DNA of 13,047 nucleotides from SCGC-AG-212-J23 sp036406675 (lineage in GTDB: Bacteria > Pseudomonadota > Gammaproteobacteria > Burkholderiales > SG8-39). Shown in pieces: positions 7,004 to 13,047 of this stretch (position 1 is the first letter of the stretch; the number at the start of each line of letters is the position of its first letter). A model generated the notes under the pieces. That model did no database searches and was not told where the DNA came from. It saw nothing but the letters and a program-made list of their open reading frames with translations. The position numbers and the translations under genes are program-made. The stretch spans positions 1 through 13,047 of the forward strand of contig DASXAO010000024.1 of the NCBI GenBank assembly GCA_036406675.1, written 5' to 3'.

Positions 7004-7063
7004 GTCCGGAAAGGCCCGGACGGAAAAACTGCCGCAGGCGCGAGAACGCCCGTGAAATCCGTC
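7004..7063 (+). promoter_or_regulatory. Potential switching RNA structure upstream of the DUF2721 gene
   Basis: GTCCGG (7004-7009) can pair with CCGGAC (7016-7021). Alternatively GACGGA (7019-7024) can pair with TCCGTC (7058-7063), enclosing a GGCG/CGCC hairpin with a six-base loop (7037-7050). The two outer stems share bases 7019-7021 and so exclude each other. The second stem ends 8 nt before the ATG at 7072, where no Shine-Dalgarno is visible. No known riboswitch consensus was recognised. The rest of the 198-bp divergent spacer (6874-7071) has no convincing promoter in either direction. Confidence 0.3.
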
Positions 7064-7071
7064 AAGCTGCC

Positions 7072-7515
7072 ATGGAGATGATCGATCCGCACATCCCCGA
7101 GATCTTCTCGGTCGTCCAGCTCGCCGTGGCGCCGGTGTTCCTGCTCACCGCCATCGGCACGGTGATCGCGTCGCTCAACGTCCGGCTGGGCCGCGCGGTC
7201 GACCGCAGGCGCACCCTCGAGGCCCAGTTGCCCTCGATGCGGGCGGAAGAGCAGCCCGCCGCGCGGGACGAGCTGGCGGTCATAGCCCGGCGCATCCGCT
7301 TCGTCTACTTCGCGATCACGGCGGCCGTGATCTCGGCCTTGTTCGTGTGCCTGCTCATCGCCGGGGCCTTCATCGGCGCCTTTGTCCGGGTCAGCCTCAC
7401 CTACACCATCGGGGCGATGTTCGTCCTGGCCATGTTGGCCCTGATCGCGTCCCTGCTTTTGTTTTTACGCGAGATTTTCCTGGCCGTATCGTCTCCCCGG
7501 CACGTCCCCCGCTAG
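7072..7515 (+). CDS. DUF2721 family small membrane protein
   Basis: This 147-residue protein fits the DUF2721 family. It has a short N-terminus (MEMIDPHIPEIFSVVQLAVAP), a first membrane segment at about 16-36, and a cytoplasmic stretch with NVRLGRAVDRRRTLE (36-50), the family's most recognisable motif. A charged region and two further membrane segments (about 78-104 and 110-133) follow. Function is unknown for the family. The start is uncertain: ATG 7072 and ATG 7078 are both in frame, neither has a well-spaced ribosome-binding site, and the frame is open far upstream without other ATGs nearby. The gene is divergent from the ACT-V4R gene and lies 94 nt before the EF-G-like gene. It could share a transcript with that gene, but the latter has its own promoter-like sequence. 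Confidence 0.82.
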   Translation: MEMIDPHIPEIFSVVQLAVAPVFLLTAIGTVIASLNVRLGRAVDRRRTLEAQLPSMRAEEQPAARDELAVIARRIRFVYFAITAAVISALFVCLLIAGAFIGAFVRVSLTYTIGAMFVLAMLALIASLLLFLREIFLAVSSPRHVPR

Positions 7516-7580
7516 GGCGGCTCGGGCGCTTCCTTCTTTCAGGCTCTTCCGGGCCCTTACATACCGCGGCGCGTTGCTGC

Positions 7581-7602
7581 TATAACTCCCGGGCGAGGAG
7601 GA
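7581..7602 (+). promoter_or_regulatory. Candidate -10 box and strong ribosome-binding site for the EF-G-like gene
   Basis: TATAAC (7581-7586) is a good -10 hexamer in a GC-rich setting. The region 16-18 bp upstream (around TTACAT, 7557-7562) is a poor -35. AGGAGG (7596-7601) is a near-ideal Shine-Dalgarno 8 nt before the GTG at 7610 and settles the start of that gene. If transcription begins near 7592, the leader is under 20 nt. Confidence 0.45.
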
Positions 7603-7609
7603 AGAACCC

Positions 7610-9652
7610 GTGTCAAATTCGATCGAGCGTATAAGGACCCTTGCGCTTGTCGGCCAGTCCGGGTCTGGAAAGACCAGTCTGGCCGAGGCGCTGCTCGCAA
7701 AGGCGGGGGCGATCCCCGCCGGCGGCAGCGTCGAGCGCGGCAGCACCGCATGCGACTACACCCCCCTTGAAAAGCAGCTGCAGCATTCCCTGAAGCTCTC
7801 GGTCGCGAGCTTCGAAGCCAAAGACACCCGCATCCACCTGCTCGACACGCCGGGCTATCCCGATTTCCTCGGCCATGCCCTGCCGGCGCTCGCCGCGGTG
7901 GAGACCGCCGGGATCGTGATCAACGCGCAGAACGGCATCGAGATGATGACCGGCCGCTTCATGCAGTGGGCGGCGCGCCGCGGCCTCGATCGCCTGATCG
8001 TCGTGAACAAGATCGACGCGGACAACGTCGACCTCGAGGACCTGCTCGAGCGCATCCAGCAGACCTTCGGAAAAGAATGCCTGCCGCTCAACCTGCCCGC
8101 CGCAGGCCGCAGCAAGGTCTCGGATTGCTTCTTTGCGCCCTCGGGCGAGGCCGACTTCTCGTCGGTGGAAGAGGCGCACCGGCGCCTCGTCGACCAGGTG
8201 GTCGAGGTCGACGAGAAGCTGATGGAGACCTACCTCGAGAAGGGCGAGGTCACGCCCGAGGAGCTGCACGGACCGCTCGAGCGCGCGCTGCGCGAGGGTC
8301 ATCTCATCCCGGTGGTATTCACCTCGGCGAAGACCGGCGCCGGCATCGGCGAGCTGATCGACGTCATCGCGCGCCTGCTGCCCAATCCCTCCGAAGGCAA
8401 TCCGCCGGTCTACGTCAAGACCGCGGGCGACAAGTCCGAGGAGCTGCGCGCCGAGCCCGATCCGAAGAAGCACGCCCTCGCCCACGTGTTCAAGATCGAG
8501 ATCGATCCCTACATCGGCCGGGTCGCGGTGTTCCGCGTGCACCAGGGCAGGCTCACTTCCGGCGGCCAGCTCTTCATCGGCGAGGGCAGGAAGCCGATCA
8601 AGCCCGGCCACCTTTACATGCTGCGCGGCAAGACCCAGACCGAGGTGAGCGAGGCGCTGCCGGGCGACATCTGCGCCATCGCCAAGATCGACGACATCCA
8701 GTTCGACCACGTGCTGCACGACTCGGCCGACGACGCGCACGTCCATGCCAGGCCGCTCGAGCTGCCGACCTCCGTGTTCGGCCTCGCGGTGCAGCCGAAG
8801 AAGCGCGGCGACGAGCAAAAGGTGTCCGACGTGCTGCACAAGATCGTGGCCGAGGACCCCTGCTTCCACATCGAGCACAACTCGCACGCCAACGAGACCG
8901 TGATGCGCGGCCTGGGCGAGATGCACCTCAAGGCGATACTCGAGAAGATGTCGTCGCAGTACAAGCTCGACCTCGACACGCGGCCGCCTTCCATCCCGTT
9001 CCGCGAGACCATCGCCGCCAGGGCCGAAGGCCACAGCCGACACAAGAAGCAGACCGGCGGCGCCGGCCAGTTCGGCGAGGTGTTCCTCAAGGTCGAGCCG
9101 CTGCCGCGAGGCACCGGCTTCGAGTTCGTCGACAGCGTCAAGGGCGGCGCGATCCCGAACCAGTTCATCCCGGCGGTCGAGAAAGGGGTGCGCGGGGTGC
9201 TCGAAAGCGGCTACATCGCGGGCTACCCGCTGCAGGACGTGCGCGTGATCGTCTACGACGGCAAGAGCCACCCGGTGGACTCGAAGGAGGTGGCGTTCGT
9301 GTCGGCCGGCCGCAAGGCGTTCCTCGACGCGCTGGGCAAGGCGCGCCCGATCGTGCTCGAGCCGATCGTCAACGTCGAGATCATCGCGCCCGAGACGAAG
9401 ATGGGCGACGTCGCGGGCGAGCTTTCGGGCCACCGCGGCCAGATCAAGGGCTCGGACACACCGCGCCCCGGCACGGTTCAGATCACCGCCCAGGCGCCGC
9501 TTTCCGAGCTCGAGCATTTCCCGGCGCGGCTGAAGTCCCTCACGGCGGGGCACGGCTCCTACAGCATGGAGTTCAGCCACTACGAGCCCGCGCCGCCGCA
9601 GCTCCAGCAGAAGCTCGCCGCGGCGCACAAGCCGCAAGCCGAAGCGGAGTAG
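7610..9652 (+). CDS. EF-G-like translational GTPase (EF-G paralog)
   Basis: This 680-residue protein has all five EF-G domains. In the G domain: P-loop GQSGSGKT (15-22), DTPGY (79-83), NKID (133-136) and SAK (239-241). Domain II starts near AHVFKIEIDPYIGRVAVF. Domain III contains GLGEMHL. Domain IV contains RHKKQTGGAGQFGEV, and domain V includes EIIAPETKMGDVAGELSGHRG. It differs from housekeeping EF-G: the catalytic His of DTPGH is Tyr83, and the switch I segment reads KQLQHSLKLSV instead of ERGITI, so the conserved Thr appears lost. These are marks of the EF-G-like (FusA2-type) paralogs, slightly shorter than true EF-G and also lacking the usual str operon context. Ribosome binding is likely, but the role in translation is not established. 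The start is GTG with a strong ribosome-binding site. The alpha/beta hydrolase follows after 4 nt. Confidence 0.9.
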   Translation: MSNSIERIRTLALVGQSGSGKTSLAEALLAKAGAIPAGGSVERGSTACDYTPLEKQLQHSLKLSVASFEAKDTRIHLLDTPGYPDFLGHALPALAAVETAGIVINAQNGIEMMTGRFMQWAARRGLDRLIVVNKIDADNVDLEDLLERIQQTFGKECLPLNLPAAGRSKVSDCFFAPSGEADFSSVEEAHRRLVDQVVEVDEKLMETYLEKGEVTPEELHGPLERALREGHLIPVVFTSAKTGAGIGELIDVIARLLPNPSEGNPPVYVKTAGDKSEELRAEPDPKKHALAHVFKIEIDPYIGRVAVFRVHQGRLTSGGQLFIGEGRKPIKPGHLYMLRGKTQTEVSEALPGDICAIAKIDDIQFDHVLHDSADDAHVHARPLELPTSVFGLAVQPKKRGDEQKVSDVLHKIVAEDPCFHIEHNSHANETVMRGLGEMHLKAILEKMSSQYKLDLDTRPPSIPFRETIAARAEGHSRHKKQTGGAGQFGEVFLKVEPLPRGTGFEFVDSVKGGAIPNQFIPAVEKGVRGVLESGYIAGYPLQDVRVIVYDGKSHPVDSKEVAFVSAGRKAFLDALGKARPIVLEPIVNVEIIAPETKMGDVAGELSGHRGQIKGSDTPRPGTVQITAQAPLSELEHFPARLKSLTAGHGSYSMEFSHYEPAPPQLQQKLAAAHKPQAEAE

Positions 9653-9656
9653 CCGG

Positions 9657-10448
9657 ATGCATTTCGTGCGTGCGGGGCAGGGCGTCCCGCCGCTCTTCTT
9701 CGTCCACGGGTTCGCCTGCCGCCTTGAAGACTGGCGGTCGCAGCTCGACTTCTTTTCCCGAACCCATGAAGTCGTCGCTTGCGATCTTCGCGGTCACGGC
9801 GAGACGCCGGGCCGCCCGCAGGAATGCTCGATCGCGCACTACGGCGGCGACGTCGCCGCGCTCGTCAACCACCTCGAGCTGAACGGCTGCGTCCTGGTCG
9901 GCCACAGCATGGGCACGCGCGTCGTACTGGAAGCCAACCGCCTTCTTTGCTCTCACGACGAGGCACGCGTGGGCGGCATCGTGCTGATCGATGGCAGCCG
10001 CTCGGGGAGCGGCGATCCCGATGCCGCCGAGGCGGCGGCCCACGCGGCGATCGACAAGGTCGGCTACCCGGCGTTCGCCGAGCACCTCTTCCGCCAGATG
10101 TTCTTCAAATCCTCGCCCGAGGCCGACGCAATCGTCGCCCGGGCGTTGAAGCAAAGCAGCGGGTTCGGCCCGCTCCTGTGGCCGAGCATGGCGCGCTGGG
10201 ACGCTCAATACATGGACGCGGCGCTCGGCGCCGTACGTGCACCGCTCCTCGCGATCCAGAGCACCACGCGCGATGCGCAGATGCGGCGCGCGCCGCTCAA
10301 GGCGGGCCAGAGCTCGCCCTATCTCGATCTCATCCGCAGCTCGGTTCCGGGCGCCAGGATCGCGGTCGTCGCCGACACCGGGCACTTCACCCAGATCGAG
10401 GCCGCAGACGAAGTCAACCGTCTCATCGCCGAATTCATAAGACGGTAG
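9657..10448 (+). CDS. Alpha/beta hydrolase
   Basis: This 263-residue protein is of usual length for single-domain alpha/beta hydrolases. HGFA (17-20) is the oxyanion-hole motif, DLRGHGE (43-49) follows strand 4, and GHSMG (82-86) is the nucleophile elbow with Ser84. The catalytic His is His243 in DTGHFTQIE. The acid is probably Asp206 (TTRDAQ), though that loop is atypical because the usual GxxD pattern is missing. No signal peptide or membrane segment is seen, so it should be cytoplasmic. Substrate class (esterase, lipase or lactonase) cannot be told from sequence. It starts 4 nt after the EF-G-like stop with GGAG at 9646-9649, and its TAG is directly followed by the ATG of the glycosyltransferase. 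This suggests translational coupling and perhaps a role in lipid handling. Confidence 0.88.
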   Translation: MHFVRAGQGVPPLFFVHGFACRLEDWRSQLDFFSRTHEVVACDLRGHGETPGRPQECSIAHYGGDVAALVNHLELNGCVLVGHSMGTRVVLEANRLLCSHDEARVGGIVLIDGSRSGSGDPDAAEAAAHAAIDKVGYPAFAEHLFRQMFFKSSPEADAIVARALKQSSGFGPLLWPSMARWDAQYMDAALGAVRAPLLAIQSTTRDAQMRRAPLKAGQSSPYLDLIRSSVPGARIAVVADTGHFTQIEAADEVNRLIAEFIRR

Positions 10449-11576
10449 ATGCGACGAGGGCATGTCGTGGTTCTGAGCGTTTCGGCGGGCGCCGGGCACG
10501 TGCGCGCGGCGCAGGCCCTGTGCGCGGCCGCCGAGCGGGAGTTTCCACAGCTGCGCTCGACTCACATCGACGTGATGGACCTGGTGCCGGCGGGATTTCG
10601 CAAGGCCTACGCCGATTCCTACGTCAAGCTGGTCGAGAGCATGCCGCTGCTGTGGGCCTACCTGTTTCAACGCACCGACCGGCGCACCGCCAAATCGCCG
10701 CTCGACCGGCTGCGTCGCGTCATCGAGCGGATGAACACGCGCAAGCTCGACGCCGAGCTGGCGCGCCTGGGGCCGCAGGCGATCATTTGCACGCATTTCC
10801 TGCCTGCCGAGCTCCTGTCGCGTCGCATCGCAAAAGGACGGGCTACGCCCCCGGTCTGGGTGCAGGTGACCGACTTCGACGTGCACGGAATGTGGATCCA
10901 TCCGCACATGCAGGGCTACTTCACGGCGAGCGACGAAGTCGCCTCGCGCATCGCGGCGCGCGGCATCGAGCCGACGCGGGCCTTCGTCACGGGCATTCCG
11001 ATCATGCCGCAGTTCTCCGCGGCCTTGTCCCGGGAGGAATGCGCCGCCGAGCTCGGCCTCGACCCGCGCAGGGCGACGCTGCTCATGATGTCCGGAGGCG
11101 CCGGTATCGGCGGCATCGAGAAGCTCGCGGAGCGCCTGGTCGCGCTGCCCCGTGACCTGCAGATCGTCGCCCTCGCCGGGCGCAACGAAAAGCTGATGCA
11201 GGATCTGCGGGCGATCGCACGGCGCCACCCCGGGCGCTTGTACCCGATGGGGTTCACCCGCACCATCGAGCGCGTCATGGCGGCTTCGGACCTCGCCATC
11301 ACCAAGCCGGGCGGCCTGACCAGCTCCGAATGCCTGGCGATGGGCCTGCCCATGATCGTGGTCTCGCCCATTCCCGGGCAGGAAGAGCGCAACGCCGATT
11401 TCCTGCTCGAAGCCGGCGCCGCAATGAAGGCGGTCGATGCTGCCGCGCTCGAGTACAAGGTCGGCCTGCTGCTGGAGCAACCGCAGCGCCTCGCGGCCAT
11501 GCGCGAGCGCATGCGCACGCATGCCAGGCCGCACGCGGCCGCGACTGCGCTGCGGCTCGTGCTGGAGCGCCTGTGA
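10449..11576 (+). CDS. GT28 glycosyltransferase, MGDG synthase / UgtP type
   Basis: This 375-residue protein matches diacylglycerol glycosyltransferases of the MGDG-synthase/UgtP group, close relatives of MurG. The N-terminal acceptor-side domain opens with VLSVSAGAGHVRAAQAL, where SAGAGH (12-17) is the family's glycine loop. TDFDVHGMWIHP (141-152) is the characteristic central motif. The C-terminal domain has SGGAG (215-219), TKPGGLTSSE (285-294) and PIPGQEERNA (307-316), which bind the nucleotide sugar. The expected reaction is transfer of a hexose from a UDP-sugar to a lipid such as diacylglycerol at the inner face of the membrane. The exact sugar and acceptor are unknown. No membrane helix is present, and association is probably peripheral through the Arg-rich segments. 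It has no spacer from the hydrolase upstream and overlaps the downstream membrane protein by four bases. Confidence 0.88.
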   Translation: MRRGHVVVLSVSAGAGHVRAAQALCAAAEREFPQLRSTHIDVMDLVPAGFRKAYADSYVKLVESMPLLWAYLFQRTDRRTAKSPLDRLRRVIERMNTRKLDAELARLGPQAIICTHFLPAELLSRRIAKGRATPPVWVQVTDFDVHGMWIHPHMQGYFTASDEVASRIAARGIEPTRAFVTGIPIMPQFSAALSREECAAELGLDPRRATLLMMSGGAGIGGIEKLAERLVALPRDLQIVALAGRNEKLMQDLRAIARRHPGRLYPMGFTRTIERVMAASDLAITKPGGLTSSECLAMGLPMIVVSPIPGQEERNADFLLEAGAAMKAVDAAALEYKVGLLLEQPQRLAAMRERMRTHARPHAAATALRLVLERL

Positions 11577-12064
11577 GCCCGGGCAAGGCTACCGCCGCTT
11601 CGATTCTCGCCGTCCTGCTGTATCTCGTTCTGCTGGCGCTGTTTTTCGCCCAAGTGGAGATCCAGGTGGAAGGCGCTGCCGGCTGGGCCGCGTCGCTCCC
11701 GACCTGGCGTATCGAGCAGCATTGGCTGCTCGACTGGTTCTGGGGCGGGCGGCCGATGACCGGCTATCACGCGTGGGTGTTTTCCTTCATGGCGCTCGCG
11801 TTTCATCTGCCCGCGGTGCTCCTGCAGCGCTGGTCCTGGCGCATCGAGGTGCGCATCCTCGGCGCTTTGGCCTTGTTCTGGATCGTCGAGGACTGGCTGT
11901 GGTTCGTGATGAACCCGGCCTTCGGGCTGGCCCGCTTCGCGCCGCAATTCGTGCCCTGGCACAGGAGCTGGATCGGGCCGATGCCTGCCGACTACTGGAC
12001 TTTCGGCACCGTCGGCTTGTTGTTGCTGTTGTGGTCCTACGGGCGTCCCCGACGGCTTACATGA
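11573..12064 (+). CDS. Trp-rich four-helix membrane protein of unknown function
   Basis: The start is GTG 11573, overlapping the glycosyltransferase stop (GTGA) with GGAG 6 nt upstream. An ATG far upstream in the same frame lies inside the glycosyltransferase gene and was rejected. The 163 residues contain four hydrophobic segments (about 10-27, 64-85, 93-112 and 142-156). Fifteen residues are Trp, about 9 percent. Notable motifs are HWLLDWFWGGRPMTGYHAW (50-68) and EDWLWFVMNP (106-115), then PWHRSW (128-133). The charged and aromatic residues sit at membrane borders, suggesting an interfacial lipid- or headgroup-binding site. I do not recognise the family. Position suggests a partner of the GT28 enzyme. 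Its end overlaps the converging minus-strand ORF by 8 bp. Confidence 0.8.
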   Translation: MSPGKATAASILAVLLYLVLLALFFAQVEIQVEGAAGWAASLPTWRIEQHWLLDWFWGGRPMTGYHAWVFSFMALAFHLPAVLLQRWSWRIEVRILGALALFWIVEDWLWFVMNPAFGLARFAPQFVPWHRSWIGPMPADYWTFGTVGLLLLLWSYGRPRRLT

Positions 12065-12521
12065 TCTGAAGCTGCAGGCGCTGCATGTCGCGCAGCTCCT
12101 GCTCGATGGTGGGACGCAGCGCCGCAGGCACATTGAATGGGCCGCCCAGGCTTCCGCCCATCACCATGTTGTACCTGCCGTTGATGTCCGCGAGCAGGAG
12201 GCTGGTCGCCATTTCCGCGCCGTTGAACACGTCGCGATCGAAGCCTCCCGGCCGCCTCAGCATGCTCGCGGTGGTGACAGTCTCGAAGAGCGGCGCGGAA
12301 ACCGAATTCGGGATATTGGCCCTGCGCTCCAGCCTCCTTCCGGTGCCGATGTAGGTCTTCTGGATCCAGAGCATCGCTTCCCGGGAAGGCCTGCGCTTGT
12401 ACGCGCCGATTACGAGGAAGAAGAGCAACTGCTCGTCCTGGAGCTGGCTCGCCCCCTTCCGGGCGCTGGCGCGAAGCGCCTGTGCGCCGACCAGTATCTC
12501 CGGCCGAATAAGGGGGGTCAA
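12057..12521 (-). CDS. Unrecognised small protein, same frame as upstream amidohydrolase, start uncertain
   Basis: The 154-codon reading is taken from TTG 12521-12519, which has no Shine-Dalgarno. The next in-frame ATG is at 12374-12372 (MLWIQKTYIG), preceded by a GGGAAG sequence, and would leave 105 residues. The frame is open back to the amidohydrolase stop at 12545-12543, only eight codons before the TTG. The sequence looks like a soluble, partly helical protein (ARKGASQLQDEQLLFFLVIGAYKR; LRPTIEQELRDMQRLQLQIM) with no signal peptide, Cys or known motif. It has natural composition and no internal stops, but I recognise no family. It may be a downstream operon gene, a truncated gene, or a C-terminal remnant. 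Its TAA overlaps the stop of the Trp-rich membrane gene. Confidence 0.5.
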   Translation of the reverse strand: MTPLIRPEILVGAQALRASARKGASQLQDEQLLFFLVIGAYKRRPSREAMLWIQKTYIGTGRRLERRANIPNSVSAPLFETVTTASMLRRPGGFDRDVFNGAEMATSLLLADINGRYNMVMGGSLGGPFNVPAALRPTIEQELRDMQRLQLQIM

Positions 12522-12542
12522 TGCGCGGCCGGGGTACCCGAC

Positions 12543-13047
12543 CTAAAAGCCATAGAGCGCGGCAGGATTGTCGACGAGAATCTTCTTGCGCGTCGCTTCG
12601 TCTGGCGCCCAGTCGGCGAGCAGCTCCAGCAGCTCCACGTCGTCGGGAACCTTCGGCCGCACGGAGGGATGCGGCCAGTTCGACGCCCAGAGCATGCGCT
12701 CTGGCGCGCGCTTCACCAGCGCCTTGGCAAGCACTCCCACGTCCTCGTATTTCGGCGCGCCGGTCTTCGAGGTCTCGTAAGGCGCCGAGAGCTTGACCCA
12801 GCAGCGGCCAGTCTCGACCAGCCTGAGAAGGGAACGAAAGGCGTCATGCTCCGGAGGAACCGGTTCAAGGAATTTCCCGGTGTGATCGATAACGAACTTT
12901 CCGGGTAGGCGCTTGATCTGCGCCTCGTACTTCGGCAGCTCGCGGCCGTCGAGCTGGATGTTGGCGTGCCAGCCGAACGGATGCACCCGCGCCATCAGCT
13001 CGTCCATGACATCGAACCCGAGCGTGCCCCCGTGCAGGGTCATGATG
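12543..13047 (-). CDS. Amidohydrolase family protein, LigI/COG3618-like (5' end beyond window)
   Basis: The C-terminal 168 codons of a TIM-barrel amidohydrolase (amidohydrolase-2, 2-pyrone-4,6-dicarboxylate hydrolase type) are visible. Diagnostic segments are GWHANIQLDGRELP, VIDHTGKF with the conserved strand His, WVKLSAPYETS, LWASNWPHPS, and the typical ending ILVDNPAALYGF. In LigI the segment before WPHP carries the catalytic Asp. Here it is Asn (codon 12680-12678). Members hydrolyse lactones or cyclic dicarboxylates, often in aromatic or sugar degradation, without a firmly bound metal in the LigI subgroup. The substrate cannot be deduced. The internal ATG at 13043 is not taken as the start because the frame is open to the window edge and the family needs about 120 more N-terminal residues. 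Confidence 0.85.
   Translation of the reverse strand, partial: IMTLHGGTLGFDVMDELMARVHPFGWHANIQLDGRELPKYEAQIKRLPGKFVIDHTGKFLEPVPPEHDAFRSLLRLVETGRCWVKLSAPYETSKTGAPKYEDVGVLAKALVKRAPERMLWASNWPHPSVRPKVPDDVELLELLADWAPDEATRKKILVDNPAALYGF

Noticed and set aside
7613..9637. 674-codon open frame antisense to the EF-G-like gene
   Set aside because: It is a codon-position shadow of a gene with clear EF-G domains. Its product is a low-complexity, Arg/Leu/His/Asp-rich sequence without recognisable motifs, as expected in high-GC DNA.
9573..11534. 653-codon minus-strand open frame across the hydrolase and glycosyltransferase
   Set aside because: It spans two well-supported plus-strand genes and gives an Arg/Ala/His-rich product with no domain.
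12532..12539. GGGTACCC palindrome between the amidohydrolase stop and the next ORF
   Set aside because: An 8-bp palindrome is expected by chance at this GC content and shows no second half-site or spacing suggesting an operator.
1..13047. CRISPR array, tRNA, rRNA, insertion sequence or prophage genes
   Set aside because: No regularly spaced direct repeats, tRNA-like cloverleaf, rRNA sequence, transposase or phage proteins were seen on either strand. The only repeat-like trace is the short segment near 1651-1675.

Overview
This is a 13 kb, high-GC chromosomal window with densely packed genes. Most junctions are overlaps or gaps of a few bases, and GTG and TTG starts occur beside ATG. The gene content suggests a proteobacterium, most likely a betaproteobacterium. 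That placement is an inference from protein flavour, not from a marker gene. I see no rRNA, tRNA, CRISPR array, transposase, integrase or phage gene.

Layout. (1) At the left edge, on the minus strand, lies the start of a SAM-dependent methyltransferase that carries an apparent signal peptide (1-566, 3' end missing). (2) Divergent from it is a four-gene plus-strand operon (713-5327): an ABC ATPase, an ABC-2 permease, a GldG-like protein with a large extracytoplasmic region, and a DUF4340-type membrane-anchored protein. This is a Gld-type (GldA/GldF/GldG) exporter-like system. It ends at a perfect 12-bp GC-rich hairpin (5336-5361). (3) Two minus-strand genes converge on that hairpin: a standalone MHYT-domain membrane sensor (5384-6121) and, upstream of it, a soluble ACT plus V4R-like protein (6157-6873). 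They look like a sensor pair without an attached output domain. (4) A 198-bp divergent region with potential RNA structure leads to a DUF2721 membrane protein (7072-7515). (5) A plus-strand run follows: an EF-G-like GTPase with altered catalytic motifs (7610-9652), an alpha/beta hydrolase (9657-10448), a GT28 glycosyltransferase of the MGDG-synthase/UgtP type (10449-11576), and a very Trp-rich four-helix membrane protein (11573-12064). The last three are spaced 4, 0 and -4 nt from the gene before them, so they are probably translationally coupled. (6) On the minus strand at the right edge lie a LigI-type amidohydrolase (12543 to beyond the window) and, after its stop codon and in the same frame, a small unrecognised ORF (12057-12521) whose end overlaps the membrane protein tail-to-tail.

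How the genes may work together. The Gld-like operon encodes a plausible complete membrane complex: ATPase, six-helix permease and two anchored periplasmic partners. The hydrolase, glycosyltransferase and membrane protein look like a glycolipid synthesis or remodelling module. This is the best candidate here for an undescribed system, with the MHYT and ACT-V4R pair second. Nothing in the window is a recognisable defence or mobile system.
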